Positions 16,651-25,453 of a stretch of 53,279 bases of DNA are shown piece after piece. The stretch is taken from contig JAEUUL010000027.1 of assembly GCA_016787485.1 (NCBI GenBank), forward strand, positions 1-53,279, in the 5' to 3' direction. A program made the translations under genes and the position numbers. The stretch is from Bacteroidota bacterium. Lineage in GTDB: Bacteria; Bacteroidota; Bacteroidia; NS11-12g; UBA955. The notes under the pieces were generated by a model, which was given only the letters and a program-made list of their open reading frames with translations, had not been told where the DNA came from and ran no database searches. The stretch's first letter is position 1; each line of letters opens with the position of its first letter.

Positions 16651-17906
16651 AACAATCTATCCTTATTCTGCTGCTTTCCGCTAGCCTGCTTTACGGGCAG
16701 GTTGCTGCGCAAATAGACTCCAGCCTGCTTTCTTCCGCACCGGCTGATACCGGAAAAACAAAATCCCTGAACATGGATGCCATCTATAACCGTCCGTTTT
16801 TGCAGGGCGGAAAAATGCCTGTTTCCCTTGGCGGATATGTAGAAAGCAACTGGCAATACCTGGCTACGGATGGAATCAGCAAAGGACATCAATTCCAGTT
16901 TCGGCGCATGAGCCTGTTTGTAGCCAGTTCCATCGCCCGCCGCGTTAAGTTCCTTTCGGAAATTGAGTTTGAAAACAATGCTGATGAAGTGGATGCTACC
17001 AGCAACATGGAAATAGACATTGAATATGCTGCCATGGACATTGAATTCCATCCCCTGCTCAACCTGCGCGGAGGAATTATCCTCAATCCCATTGGGGCTT
17101 ATAACCAAAACCACGATGGACCCAAATGGGAATTTACCGACCGGCCGCTTCCTATGACCCGGTTGCTGCCGGCAACATGGAGCAATGCCGGAATGGGGCT
17201 CTACGGCAAACGCTACAAGGGCAACTGGATGCTGGGTTATGAGTGCTATCTCAGCGGCGGGCTTGATGGCCGTATCCTGGACAATGAAGAGGGCAAAACT
17301 TTTCTGCCTGCCAGTCGTGAAGGCAATGCCCGCTTGCTGCAATCTGCCGGCGGACAGCCCTTTTACACTGGAAAGCTGGCACTGCGGCATGCAAAAGTAG
17401 GTGAACTGGGACTTTCCACCATGCAGGGCATTTACAACGCCCATACAGAGGAAGGTGTAATTATCGACAAAAAGAGATGGAGCCGCATCTGGGCTGTGGA
17501 TTTCAACACCACCTTACCCGTTGCGGGTACCAGCATTACTGGTGAATTTGCATGGATACAGGTGCAATTGCCCCAATATCTGCCACAGCAGTTTGGTTCC
17601 CGGCAGTGTGGTGGATTTGCCGATGTGGTTCAGCCGCTGTTGAAAAGACCCATGTTCGGATTTCCGAAAGCAGTGCTGAATGCAGCCATCCGCATTGAGT
17701 ATATAGACTATAATGTGGGCACCTTTAACGGAAGCGACCAGAATAAGGCCGATGACATGCGCAGCATTATGCCAGCCATCAGTTTCCGCCCGGTACCCCA
17801 AACCGTGCTGCGGCTCAACTACCGGTATATGCTTACCCGGGATTTATTTGGCAATCCTCCCTCAAAAACAGGAGGGTTTATTGCCGGTATTTCCACCTAC
17901 TTCTGA
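16647..17906 (+). CDS. outer-membrane porin-like beta-barrel protein
   Basis: A 419-residue protein with a Sec signal (ILILLLSASLLYGQVAAQ) and a body of alternating amphipathic strands ending in FIAGISTYF, the usual C-terminal aromatic insertion signal. The pattern GGYVESNWQYL, FQFRRMSLFVAS, KFLSEIEFEN and the GGIILNPIGAYNQNHDGPKWEF constriction-like loop agree with phosphate-selective-porin (OprO/P)-like barrels of Bacteroidota. The transported solute is unknown; as the third gene of the di-heme/Rieske operon (4-bp overlap) it may admit a metal complex or a redox-active compound. The internal W-rich, acidic first third could be a surface loop. No TonB box or plug domain is present, so it is a passive channel rather than a receptor. 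Confidence 0.85.
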   Translation: MKQSILILLLSASLLYGQVAAQIDSSLLSSAPADTGKTKSLNMDAIYNRPFLQGGKMPVSLGGYVESNWQYLATDGISKGHQFQFRRMSLFVASSIARRVKFLSEIEFENNADEVDATSNMEIDIEYAAMDIEFHPLLNLRGGIILNPIGAYNQNHDGPKWEFTDRPLPMTRLLPATWSNAGMGLYGKRYKGNWMLGYECYLSGGLDGRILDNEEGKTFLPASREGNARLLQSAGGQPFYTGKLALRHAKVGELGLSTMQGIYNAHTEEGVIIDKKRWSRIWAVDFNTTLPVAGTSITGEFAWIQVQLPQYLPQQFGSRQCGGFADVVQPLLKRPMFGFPKAVLNAAIRIEYIDYNVGTFNGSDQNKADDMRSIMPAISFRPVPQTVLRLNYRYMLTRDLFGNPPSKTGGFIAGISTYF

Positions 17907-17912
17907 GTCGTT

Positions 17913-17943
17913 TTTGAACACCGTAATGAGTTACTTATATTTG
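17913..17943 (+). promoter_or_regulatory. promoter of the second paralogous lipoprotein
   Basis: TTTG (17913-17916), 19 bp, TATATTTG (17936-17943), then 18 nt to the ATG. This is close to the ideal Bacteroidota promoter and shows that the gene can be transcribed apart from the upstream operon. Confidence 0.75.
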
Positions 17944-17961
17944 CACGATTATAGCAAACCC

Positions 17962-18426
17962 ATGAAGAAATTATCCCTGATCCTTTCTGCCGCAATGCTG
18001 CTTCTTTTCGCCGCTTGTGAGAAAAAAACCAAAACACCTTCTGACCCGGGAGACCCCAATGTAACCGGCAAAACCAACCAGCAGATTTTTATGATTCAGC
18101 CCTGGACAATGAGTTCATGGGTAGACAGCAGTTCTGCAGGTGTGGTAAACAACATGGAGTCATGCAACCTGGATGACTACTACACTTTTAAAACCACCAC
18201 TTCCTACGAAGTAAATCAGGGTTCAAATGTGTGCGCAGGTTCACCCCAGACACAGAACAATCCCTGGGCTATGTCCAGCGCCAGTGCAAATCAGGTAACC
18301 ATGTTTACCTGGGTTTGGGATATAGTAACCATCACCGGTGGTAAAATTGTGATTACCAATAAGCAATTCGACAACACACTCAGCGATTACCGTTACTCTA
18401 CAGTAACCTTCGTACGTAAGAAATAA
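17962..18426 (+). CDS. small lipoprotein, paralogue of the one at 14359
   Basis: A 154-residue lipoprotein (AAMLLLFAAC, Cys19) whose mature part aligns over its whole length with the lipoprotein at 14359-14811: the shared block VTGKT-Q-IFM--PW, the W-DSSSAG turn, ESC--DDYYTF, a second cysteine and a W-MSSAS-type strand. Both are about 130 residues when mature, suggesting a small beta-barrel or calycin domain. The open frame runs 83 codons upstream but that part overlaps the porin gene and lacks any signal, so the ATG at 17962 is chosen; it has its own strong promoter and a strong terminator. Function unknown; its position beside the di-heme/Rieske/porin operon suggests a link to that system. 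Confidence 0.85.
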   Translation: MKKLSLILSAAMLLLFAACEKKTKTPSDPGDPNVTGKTNQQIFMIQPWTMSSWVDSSSAGVVNNMESCNLDDYYTFKTTTSYEVNQGSNVCAGSPQTQNNPWAMSSASANQVTMFTWVWDIVTITGGKIVITNKQFDNTLSDYRYSTVTFVRKK

Positions 18427-18459
18427 AATAGTAAAATTGTATCGGTTTATCCGGTATTT

Positions 18460-18494
18460 AAAACGGCCTGTTCATCTGTCAGGCCGTTTTTTTT
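18460..18494 (+). terminator. Rho-independent terminator after the lipoprotein gene
   Basis: Perfect 11-bp stem AAAACGGCCTG / CAGGCCGTTTT around a 9-nt loop, followed by a run of T. It closes the tcdA-to-lipoprotein plus-strand block. Confidence 0.9.
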
Positions 18495-18589
18495 GTGCCC
18501 TGTACGGAAGAAAAAGTTACCTGCATACCACCAATACCAGACAATGATCCGCACCACCGTTTGGTTCCTGGTTTTCTGCTTTTGGTTTT

Positions 18590-19597
18590 TCAGCCTCCCA
18601 CCGCTTTCAACCCTGCCTTCGCCGGCGCATTTTCAGGGTCCTTGGCCAGCGCCGATTTGTAGTCTTCAAGGGCTGATTTTTTGTCTCCCTGTTTTTCATG
18701 CACATACCCGCGCAAAGCCAGCGCATTGGCATTACCGGCATCCAGGTCCAGGGTGCGGTTGCACATATCCAGCGCTTTTACCCAATCTTCGAAAAGCATA
18801 TAGATATAGGCCGAATTGTAGTGCGCCAGAATATGTCCGGGATTGAGATTGCGGGCCCGGTCGTAGTGTTTGATGGCGTCTTCGTAGCGGTTGAGTTTCT
18901 GCAGAAACAGTCCTTTGGCATAAAACACTTCATCACTGTATTCATTGATCACCAGTGCGCGGTCATACAATTTCAGAGCCAATTCATCCCGGCGTGCAGC
19001 CAGCAAATCGGCCTTCTGCATTACGGCATCATAGTTCTGGGGATTGGCCTGCATGCTTCTTTCGAAGGCTGAAAGTGCCCGGTTTGTGTCCTTTTTTTCC
19101 TTATAGCAAATGCCCAGGTACAACCAGCCTTTGTCTGCCTCGCTGGCCTGGGTGGTGAGTGTAGTAAACAGCGGTTCTGCTTTTTCGTATTCCTGCCGCG
19201 CCAGCCAGAGTTTGCCCAGTAGTAAAGAGGCTTCGTGGAAACCGGGTTTCAATTGCACCGCCTTTTGCAGGTGCTTCATGGCCAGCTTCGAGTCGGCACT
19301 GTCCATTTTCAGTGCCGATTCACCCATAAGGAAATGATAGGCCGGGTTCATAGAATCCAGTTCAATTGCTGTTCCCAGATCCAAAAGGGCATCTTTGTAT
19401 TTCTTCTGATAATAAAAGGTATTGCCCCGCCGGTAATACAGCTCCGCATTATCCGGGTCCTTATTGATTTTAGCAGAAATGTCGCGTATATCCTGCGAAA
19501 AAGCAGTGTCTTTTTCAGAGATGTAACGTCCCTTTACCTTGCCGGAATGGCAGGCCAGCATACCCAACACACAAAGAATAACAACAGCTGCGCGCAT
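18590..19597 (-). CDS. tetratricopeptide-repeat lipoprotein
   Basis: About 335 residues from the ATG at 19597: a lipobox (LCVLGMLAC, Cys16), a short linker, then about eight TPR units covering nearly the whole protein (for example DPDNAELYYRRGNTFYYQKK, NPAYHFLMGESALK, DEVFYAKGLFLQKLNRYEDA, NANALALRGYVHEKQGDKKS). TPR lipoproteins are scaffolds for protein complexes in the envelope; in Bacteroidota several belong to gliding/T9SS or outer-membrane assembly machinery, but nothing here points to one. The frame extends 13 codons further upstream without a signal; a -7 element TACCTTTG at 19603-19610 only 5 nt before the ATG supports the shorter start. It is alone between a terminator and tRNA-Leu. 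Confidence 0.85.
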   Translation of the reverse strand: MRAAVVILCVLGMLACHSGKVKGRYISEKDTAFSQDIRDISAKINKDPDNAELYYRRGNTFYYQKKYKDALLDLGTAIELDSMNPAYHFLMGESALKMDSADSKLAMKHLQKAVQLKPGFHEASLLLGKLWLARQEYEKAEPLFTTLTTQASEADKGWLYLGICYKEKKDTNRALSAFERSMQANPQNYDAVMQKADLLAARRDELALKLYDRALVINEYSDEVFYAKGLFLQKLNRYEDAIKHYDRARNLNPGHILAHYNSAYIYMLFEDWVKALDMCNRTLDLDAGNANALALRGYVHEKQGDKKSALEDYKSALAKDPENAPAKAGLKAVGG

Positions 19598-19602
19598 GGG
19601 GA

Positions 19603-19610
19603 CAAAGGTA
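19603..19610 (-). promoter_or_regulatory. -7 element of the TPR lipoprotein gene
   Basis: Minus-strand TACCTTTG (TAnnTTTG), 5 nt before the ATG at 19597. Confidence 0.55.
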
Positions 19611-19722
19611 TAATAACACCTGCAGGTGCTGAACATGGGAATGTAAAATCACGAATAGCCCGGTAAAGTCTTTCAGAAAAAGTGCTGCCCGCATTTCGTG
19701 CGAAAGTCCGGCAAAAAAGAAG

Positions 19723-19808
19723 TGCTCGGGACGGGAATCGAACCCGTACTACCCTTGCGGATAACAGGATTTTAAGTCCTGCGCGTCTACCTATTCCGCC
19801 ACCCGAGC
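19723..19808 (-). tRNA. tRNA-Leu (anticodon UAA)
   Basis: An 86-nt class II tRNA on the minus strand. Acceptor stem GCTCGGG/CCCGAGC with discriminator A, anticodon stem CAGGA/TCCTG around CTTAAAA (anticodon TAA), a long variable arm (TTATCCGCAAGGGTAG region), and the T loop TTCGATT. Unlike tRNA-Val at the left end, no CCA is encoded: the sequence after the discriminator is CTT. It lies between the TPR lipoprotein gene and the ornithine aminotransferase gene, all on the minus strand. Confidence 0.96.
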
Positions 19809-19850
19809 AACTGTGCAAAGAAACAACAAACTTGCTGGATTCCCGCTGCC

Positions 19851-21080
19851 TCAGGCCGGATTTTCCAACACCGCCTGAATCTTGTCGCAGGCCTCTTCTA
19901 TTTCTTCTCTGGTGATTACCAAGGGTGGTGCAAAACGAATGGTATGAACATGGGTCTGTTTTGCCAGAAGTCCCTTCTCTTTCAGTTGCAGACAGATATC
20001 CCAGGCAGTTTTGCCTTCGCCATAGGGCACAATGTCTATGGCATTGAGCAAGCCTTTGCCGCGTACTTGCTTTACCAACGGTGACTGTATAGCCATCATG
20101 CGCTGTCTGAAAAGCTCGCCCATTTCAGCAGCATTTTCGGCCAGTTTTTCGTCTTTAAGCACCTGCAATGAGGCCATAGCCACCGCACATGCCAGCGGAT
20201 TGCCCCCAAATGTACTGCCATGCTGCCCCGGTTTCAGGGTATTCATCACTTCGTGCGTTGAAAGTACTGCACTCACAGGCAACACACCACCACCCAGGGC
20301 TTTGCCCAGTATCAATACATCTGGCTTAATATCCTCGTGGTCGCAGCAAAGCATTCGTCCGGTGCGGCAAAGACCGGTTTGTACCTCATCTGCCATAAAC
20401 AGCACATTGTATTTGTCGCACAATTCGCGCACACCTTTCAGGTAACCGGCATCGGGTATAATCACTCCGGCTTCTCCCTGTATGGGTTCTACCATAAATG
20501 CTGCTGTATCCGGGTTGCTTATTTCTGCCTCAAGTGCAGCCAAATCATTGTAGGGTACAGTAAAAAATCCGGGCACGTAAGGACCAAAATGGGTGAAACT
20601 TTCGGGGTCAGTACTTGCGCTGATGGCAGCCACGGTGCGTCCCCAGAAATTGCCCCGTGCAAACACCACCCGGGCAGCACCATCGCGCACTCCCTTTACT
20701 TCATAGGCCCATTTGCGGGCAAGTTTGATTGCAGTTTCTCCTGCCTCTACCCCGGTATTCATGGGCAGAACACGGTCATACCCAAAATACCTGGTGATAT
20801 ATTCCTCATAGGGCCCGAGCTGATTGTTGTGAAATGCCCGGCTCGTGAGTGTTATACGGGTGCTTTGGCTGTGCAGGGCATCGAGAATGACAGGGTGACA
20901 ATGACCCTGATTGACTGCACTGTATGCACTTAAAAAATCCAGATAACGCCTGCCCTCTACATCCCATACATATATACCCTCACCGCGATCCAGTACTACA
21001 GGCAGCGGATGGTAATTGTGGGCTCCAAACTGGTCTTCCAGGGCTATGTAATCGGCAGATTTCAAGGTGTCAATAAGCAT
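19851..21080 (-). CDS. rocD: ornithine--oxo-acid aminotransferase
   Basis: A 409-residue class III PLP aminotransferase of full length. Visible are [13 protein letters not shown], the [15 protein letters not shown] helix, [12 protein letters not shown], the [13 protein letters not shown] aspartate region that binds the pyridine nitrogen, the PLP lysine Lys260 in [10 protein letters not shown], and [15 protein letters not shown]. This set fits ornithine aminotransferase, which converts ornithine plus 2-oxoglutarate to glutamate semialdehyde and glutamate, linking arginine breakdown and proline. The frame is open for 40 codons upstream, but the -7 element TAACTTTG at 21096-21103 and the family N-terminus favour the ATG at 21080. 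Acetylornithine aminotransferase is a less likely alternative. Confidence 0.92.
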   Translation of the reverse strand: MLIDTLKSADYIALEDQFGAHNYHPLPVVLDRGEGIYVWDVEGRRYLDFLSAYSAVNQGHCHPVILDALHSQSTRITLTSRAFHNNQLGPYEEYITRYFGYDRVLPMNTGVEAGETAIKLARKWAYEVKGVRDGAARVVFARGNFWGRTVAAISASTDPESFTHFGPYVPGFFTVPYNDLAALEAEISNPDTAAFMVEPIQGEAGVIIPDAGYLKGVRELCDKYNVLFMADEVQTGLCRTGRMLCCDHEDIKPDVLILGKALGGGVLPVSAVLSTHEVMNTLKPGQHGSTFGGNPLACAVAMASLQVLKDEKLAENAAEMGELFRQRMMAIQSPLVKQVRGKGLLNAIDIVPYGEGKTAWDICLQLKEKGLLAKQTHVHTIRFAPPLVITREEIEEACDKIQAVLENPA

Positions 21081-21095
21081 GGTGCAACAGAGGTG

Positions 21096-21103
21096 CAAAG
21101 TTA
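21096..21103 (-). promoter_or_regulatory. -7 element of rocD
   Basis: Minus-strand TAACTTTG, 15 nt before the ATG at 21080. Confidence 0.55.
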
Positions 21104-21200
21104 TTGGATATTTGTTGTCGGTTATTGCGATTATTTGCATTGAATATCGTGACATTATTATAGGGATTTTCGTTTTTACGAATAACCCATTGCCTTTCAC

Positions 21201-21208
21201 TATATTTG
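21201..21208 (+). promoter_or_regulatory. -7 element of the TolB-like gene
   Basis: TATATTTG, an exact match, 9 nt before the ATG at 21218; the TTG at 21206 lies inside this element and is therefore not the start. Confidence 0.6.
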
Positions 21209-21217
21209 AAATTCAGA

Positions 21218-24200
21218 ATGCGTCCGGGGGTATTGGTTGTATTGTACTTGTGCATGCTGGGAGCTAATTCCCTTGCAGCACAGGGTGTATATACAGAATA
21301 CGGACAGAACCGCGTCCAGTACCGCAGTTTTCAATGGACTGCCCTGAAAGGGGAAAAAATTGAAATCCTGTATTACGGCGACAATGAATCTGTGGCAGGA
21401 AAAGCGCTGGAACATGCCAGACTGGCCTTGTTACAAATGGAATCTTACCTGGCTTATAAGCATGGAAGCACAGTGCAGATTATGCTATTTCAAAGCCTGA
21501 ATGATTACCGGCAAAGCAATGTGGGCTATACCAATCCGCAGTGGAACAGTGGCGGGTTTACGGTAATTCCGAACGATATGGTAACTGTATATTTTACTGG
21601 TGATTACCAGGATCTGCAGTACCAGATCAAACGTGCAGTTTGTGATGTAATGCTGCGTGAAATGATTTATGGAGGCACGCTGCAGGACCGTTTTGAAAGG
21701 GTAAAATCTCCCCTTCTGCCCCGCTGGTTTACCCAAGGCTTGTGTCAGTTTCTCGCTACCGGATGGGACGCGGCTGCCGAAAACCGTATGAGGGATGCTA
21801 TGTCAGTGCATGGATTTAAAAACCTTCAACTGCTGGATGAAGAGGAAACAGACCTTGCCGGACAGAGCATCTGGCGATACATCGTAGAAGAATTTGGCAC
21901 CGAAAGCATAGCCACCATCGTATTCATTGCCCGATACAGCAACAGCGCAGAAGAAGCGGTTCGTTTTCATACAAAAAAAACTTTGCACGAGTTGCTCAGC
22001 GACTGGAGGGAACATAACCGCCAACTTTACAGCAATGAGGTAGGTCTTACATTGCCCAGGGGCAAAGCCAATGTGCCCAAACGCCTGAGTACCAGACCCA
22101 ATACACGAATGTCCATCAGTCCGGATGGTAGTCAGATTGCAATCATCACCAACGAAAAAGGGCGTTTTACGCTGTGGGTATACCAGCCCGCCACGTCCAA
22201 AACAAAAGCCCTGTACCACGGAGGCATCAGAGTACCCAATCAGGTGCCAGAGTACCGTTTTCCCATATTGCAGTGGAAACCGGATGGCAAACAACTGGAC
22301 CTGCTTACCTATGAACAGGGTAAATACGTGCTGTGCGAATTGAATACAGGTGGAAAAATTCAGCGCAGAATCCTGTTTCCGGGTTTTAGTTCAATCGTAG
22401 ACTTCAGCTACTCCAGCCGGGGTGATGAATTACTCCTCTCGGCCGTGAGCAAGGGACAATGTGATATATACCGCTACCAAACAGCTACTGGTGCATACAC
22501 CTCACTCACACAGGATGCGGCCTTTGACCAATGGGCTACTTATTTACCCAATGGCCGGGATATCCTGTTTATCTCTGACCGCCGCAACGGAAAAACACAG
22601 GACCTGTTTCTTTGGCAGGAAGACAGCATCATTGCACTTACACACAACCCCGACCATGTTCATTTGAGCAGTCCCATCGCTTATTCCGACTCAATTTTCG
22701 CATTTCTTTCCGACCAAAGCGGACTGAGAAATGCATGGCTCACTACCCGCAATGCTGCTGGAAAGGTTTTCGGACAAACCGATTACCGCAGGAGCATTTT
22801 GCAACAGTCTATATCTGTGCAGGGCAACACCCTGGCAGAATTGCTGCTGGTAAACGGCCATTATACCATTTTTACAAGTCAGTTATCTGCCAATCCGCTT
22901 GAAGAAACCGTCACTGTAAGTCGTCTTTCCTGGAGAAACCGATGGAACCATCCGGATTCTGTATTCGGAAGGGTGAATGCCGTGCAGGGTACCAAGGCCT
23001 GGCAGCAAGCAGATTCAAGCCATTTGTTGCCGGCAGATACCATACAAGCAGACTTTACCTTTCAGACCGGGTTTCCAAAAGTGGATTTCACTCCGGCCTT
23101 GGTTTCCACCGATTCCGGTGCAGCAACACAGGCTGTTTTTCGCGGCCGGTTTGTAAACACGGTTCAGCCTGAGTTGATTCTCTCCCAAAGCGACAACCGC
23201 ATTTTGGGCAGTTACCTTTTCGACCGCGATGTACCCAGGGAAATCATGCGCAATCCGTTGATCATGCCCTATATACGGGTTACACTTGCCGATCTGGAAA
23301 AAAACTACCAGGTAGAAGCAGGTGTGCGCAGTTCGCTGGACCTGCTGTATACGGATTACCATGCCTCATACGCTATTTACAGGCACCGTATCGATCACCA
23401 CTGGCAACTGTGGAGGCGAAGCCGCAAATATGAAGCCGGCACCGGGCAAACCTGGCAAAATCTGGCCACTGCCGCGCGTTACAGTGTATCGTTGCCTCTG
23501 GATGAACGGTTTAAACTCACCGCTACTCCTGGGTTGCGCACCGAGTTTCTCACCATCAAAGCATCTGAAAGCGGAGTGCTGCAGATACCCGATGTGCGCC
23601 GCTGGTATGGCACAAGCTCGTTCGAAGCCCTTTTTGACAATACCCGAAGTCTGGGCATGAACATGTACCGCGGTTTCAGAGGAAAAGCAAGTGTGGAACT
23701 GATGAAAAATCCGGCTGAATCGGGCTGGATGAATTACCTCATGGCAGACCTGCGGCAATATGTGCCCCTTAAACCCCGCTTAATATGGGCCACCAGAATC
23801 ACGGGTGCCTACAGTCTTAGCAGCCATAAAGCTGCCTGGTACCTGGGCGCCGTGGAAAACTGGACTCAACGCACTCAGTACCTTAGAGGTACACCTGTGT
23901 TGAAAGCCGGCGAATATCTGTTTTCGGGACAGGTGGCTAACCTCCGGGGCTTTTACCGCGGAGTGCGCATGGGCAGCAGTTATATGCTGGTGAATACAGA
24001 GTTACGCTGCCTGCCGGTTTTGATGCTGAGGCGCCGGCCACTGGAAAATGAATTTTTACGACAACTGATGGTCACCGCTTTTGCCGACGCAGGCACAGCA
24101 TTCACCGGACGCAATCCAGCCGACCCTGAAAATCCTTTCAACACCCAATACATCAGTTCGCCAAATTATGATCTCAGTATCACCTCAAGGCGCAACCCAT

Positions 24201-24334
24201 GGGTTTTCGGTATTGGATTCGGCGTGCGCAGCCGGTTGCTGGGCTATTATGTGCGGTATGACAGAGCCTGGGGATACATGGAAAACCGGTGGCAAAACCC
24301 GCTGGATTATTTTGCATTGGGCCTGGATTTTTAA
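21218..24334 (+). CDS. TolB-like beta-propeller protein with peptidase-MA-like N-terminus and outer-membrane barrel
   Basis: A 1038-residue secreted protein. After a Sec signal (about residues 1-21) come: a domain resembling peptidase MA-like/gluzincin folds (about 30-280), with the family's LLPRWFTQGLCQFLATGWD (168-183) but with VMLREMI where an active HExxH zinc motif would stand, so probably catalytically dead; a TolB-type propeller (about 300-580) with PD40 repeats such as MSISPDGSQIAIIT and YLPNGRDILFISDRR; and a C-terminal part rich in amphipathic strands, ending in YFALGLDF, that resembles a BamA/TamA-like 16-strand barrel. Such fusions are annotated as translocation protein TolB in Bacteroidota, but they are not Tol-Pal TolB. 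Role unknown, probably in outer-membrane protein or surface assembly. It precedes mreB by about 80 bp. Confidence 0.8.
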   Translation: MRPGVLVVLYLCMLGANSLAAQGVYTEYGQNRVQYRSFQWTALKGEKIEILYYGDNESVAGKALEHARLALLQMESYLAYKHGSTVQIMLFQSLNDYRQSNVGYTNPQWNSGGFTVIPNDMVTVYFTGDYQDLQYQIKRAVCDVMLREMIYGGTLQDRFERVKSPLLPRWFTQGLCQFLATGWDAAAENRMRDAMSVHGFKNLQLLDEEETDLAGQSIWRYIVEEFGTESIATIVFIARYSNSAEEAVRFHTKKTLHELLSDWREHNRQLYSNEVGLTLPRGKANVPKRLSTRPNTRMSISPDGSQIAIITNEKGRFTLWVYQPATSKTKALYHGGIRVPNQVPEYRFPILQWKPDGKQLDLLTYEQGKYVLCELNTGGKIQRRILFPGFSSIVDFSYSSRGDELLLSAVSKGQCDIYRYQTATGAYTSLTQDAAFDQWATYLPNGRDILFISDRRNGKTQDLFLWQEDSIIALTHNPDHVHLSSPIAYSDSIFAFLSDQSGLRNAWLTTRNAAGKVFGQTDYRRSILQQSISVQGNTLAELLLVNGHYTIFTSQLSANPLEETVTVSRLSWRNRWNHPDSVFGRVNAVQGTKAWQQADSSHLLPADTIQADFTFQTGFPKVDFTPALVSTDSGAATQAVFRGRFVNTVQPELILSQSDNRILGSYLFDRDVPREIMRNPLIMPYIRVTLADLEKNYQVEAGVRSSLDLLYTDYHASYAIYRHRIDHHWQLWRRSRKYEAGTGQTWQNLATAARYSVSLPLDERFKLTATPGLRTEFLTIKASESGVLQIPDVRRWYGTSSFEALFDNTRSLGMNMYRGFRGKASVELMKNPAESGWMNYLMADLRQYVPLKPRLIWATRITGAYSLSSHKAAWYLGAVENWTQRTQYLRGTPVLKAGEYLFSGQVANLRGFYRGVRMGSSYMLVNTELRCLPVLMLRRRPLENEFLRQLMVTAFADAGTAFTGRNPADPENPFNTQYISSPNYDLSITSRRNPWVFGIGFGVRSRLLGYYVRYDRAWGYMENRWQNPLDYFALGLDF

Positions 24335-24416
24335 TTTCCTTGAAAAAACACGTTGCATACGAATCGGATACGCCTGAATTGTATTTATTTTGCACCTCAG
24401 TTTTCCCCTTATATCC

Positions 24417-25442
24417 ATGGGCATTTTCAGCTTCCTTACACAGGAATTAGCCATAGACCTTGGCACGGCCAACACACTCATCATTTACAAAGACAAGGTG
24501 GTGGTGGATGAGCCTTCCATCATTGCCCTGGAAAAAAACACAGGCAACGTCATCGCCATTGGCAAAGAAGCCATGCAGATGTTTGGTAAGGAAAACGAAG
24601 GTATCAAGACCATTCGTCCGCTGAAAGACGGTGTTATTGCCGACTTTCAGGCCGCTGAGCACATGATACGCGGTATGATAAAAATGATGAACCAGAAACA
24701 ACGGTGGATTTCTCCGCAGTTGAAAATGGTGATATGCATACCCAGCGGAATTACCGAAGTGGAGAAGCGCGCTGTAAAAGACAGTGCAGAACGCAGCGGT
24801 GCAAAAGAAGTGTACCTGATTCATGAACCGATGGCTGCTGCAGTGGGTATAGGCATAGATGTTACCCAACCCCAGGGCAATATGATTATTGACATCGGAG
24901 GGGGAACCACAGAAATCGCCATTATTGCACTGGGCGGGATTGTATGTGACGAAAGCATCCGTGTTGCCGGTGATGAATTCAATCTGGATATTGTGGAGTA
25001 TATGCGCCGCGAGCACAATCTGTTGATTGGTGAACGCACAGCAGAAAAAATCAAAATCCACATCGGCAGTGCAATGCAGGAACTGGATACCCCGCCTGAA
25101 GACTATGCCGTTTTTGGCAGGGATCTGATGACGGGTATTCCAAAACAAATCATGGTGAGTTACAGCGAGATTGCCCGCGCGCTGGATAAAAGCATTATGA
25201 AAATTGAAGAGGCCATTTTACGCGCCCTGGAGCAATCCCCGCCGGAACTGAGTGCGGATATTCTTACCAATGGCATCTGGCTAACCGGCGGTGGTGCCTT
25301 GCTGCGTGGACTGGACAAGCGTATTTCTGCCAAAACCAAACTGAAAGTGCAAATTGCCGATGACCCGCTGCGTGCTGTGGTGCGCGGCACAGGCATAGCC
25401 CTGAAAAACATAGGCAAATTCAAATTCTTAATGACAGCCTAA
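24417..25442 (+). CDS. mreB: rod shape-determining protein MreB
   Basis: A 341-residue bacterial actin. Phosphate-1 motif IDLGTANTLIY-like (LAIDLGTANTLII), phosphate-2 IIDIGGGTTEIAII, and adenosine motif LTGGGALLRGLDKRI are all present, as is the N-terminal amphipathic segment MGIFSFLTQE that binds the membrane. It forms filaments under the cytoplasmic membrane that direct elongasome movement. The ATG at 24417 is chosen; nine codons further upstream the frame begins at a non-ATG. First gene of mreB-mreC-mreD-mrdA-rodA. A near -7 element (TATTTTG, one base short) lies upstream around 24384-24391. Confidence 0.97.
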   Translation: MGIFSFLTQELAIDLGTANTLIIYKDKVVVDEPSIIALEKNTGNVIAIGKEAMQMFGKENEGIKTIRPLKDGVIADFQAAEHMIRGMIKMMNQKQRWISPQLKMVICIPSGITEVEKRAVKDSAERSGAKEVYLIHEPMAAAVGIGIDVTQPQGNMIIDIGGGTTEIAIIALGGIVCDESIRVAGDEFNLDIVEYMRREHNLLIGERTAEKIKIHIGSAMQELDTPPEDYAVFGRDLMTGIPKQIMVSYSEIARALDKSIMKIEEAILRALEQSPPELSADILTNGIWLTGGGALLRGLDKRISAKTKLKVQIADDPLRAVVRGTGIALKNIGKFKFLMTA

Positions 25443-25453
25443 CAACCTGACCT

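Noticed and set aside
19690..19722. Terminator hairpin after tRNA-Leu
   Set aside because: There is a T run directly after the tRNA, but the only inverted repeat nearby (TTTCG-CA-CGAAA) lies after it and has a loop too small to form a normal terminator.
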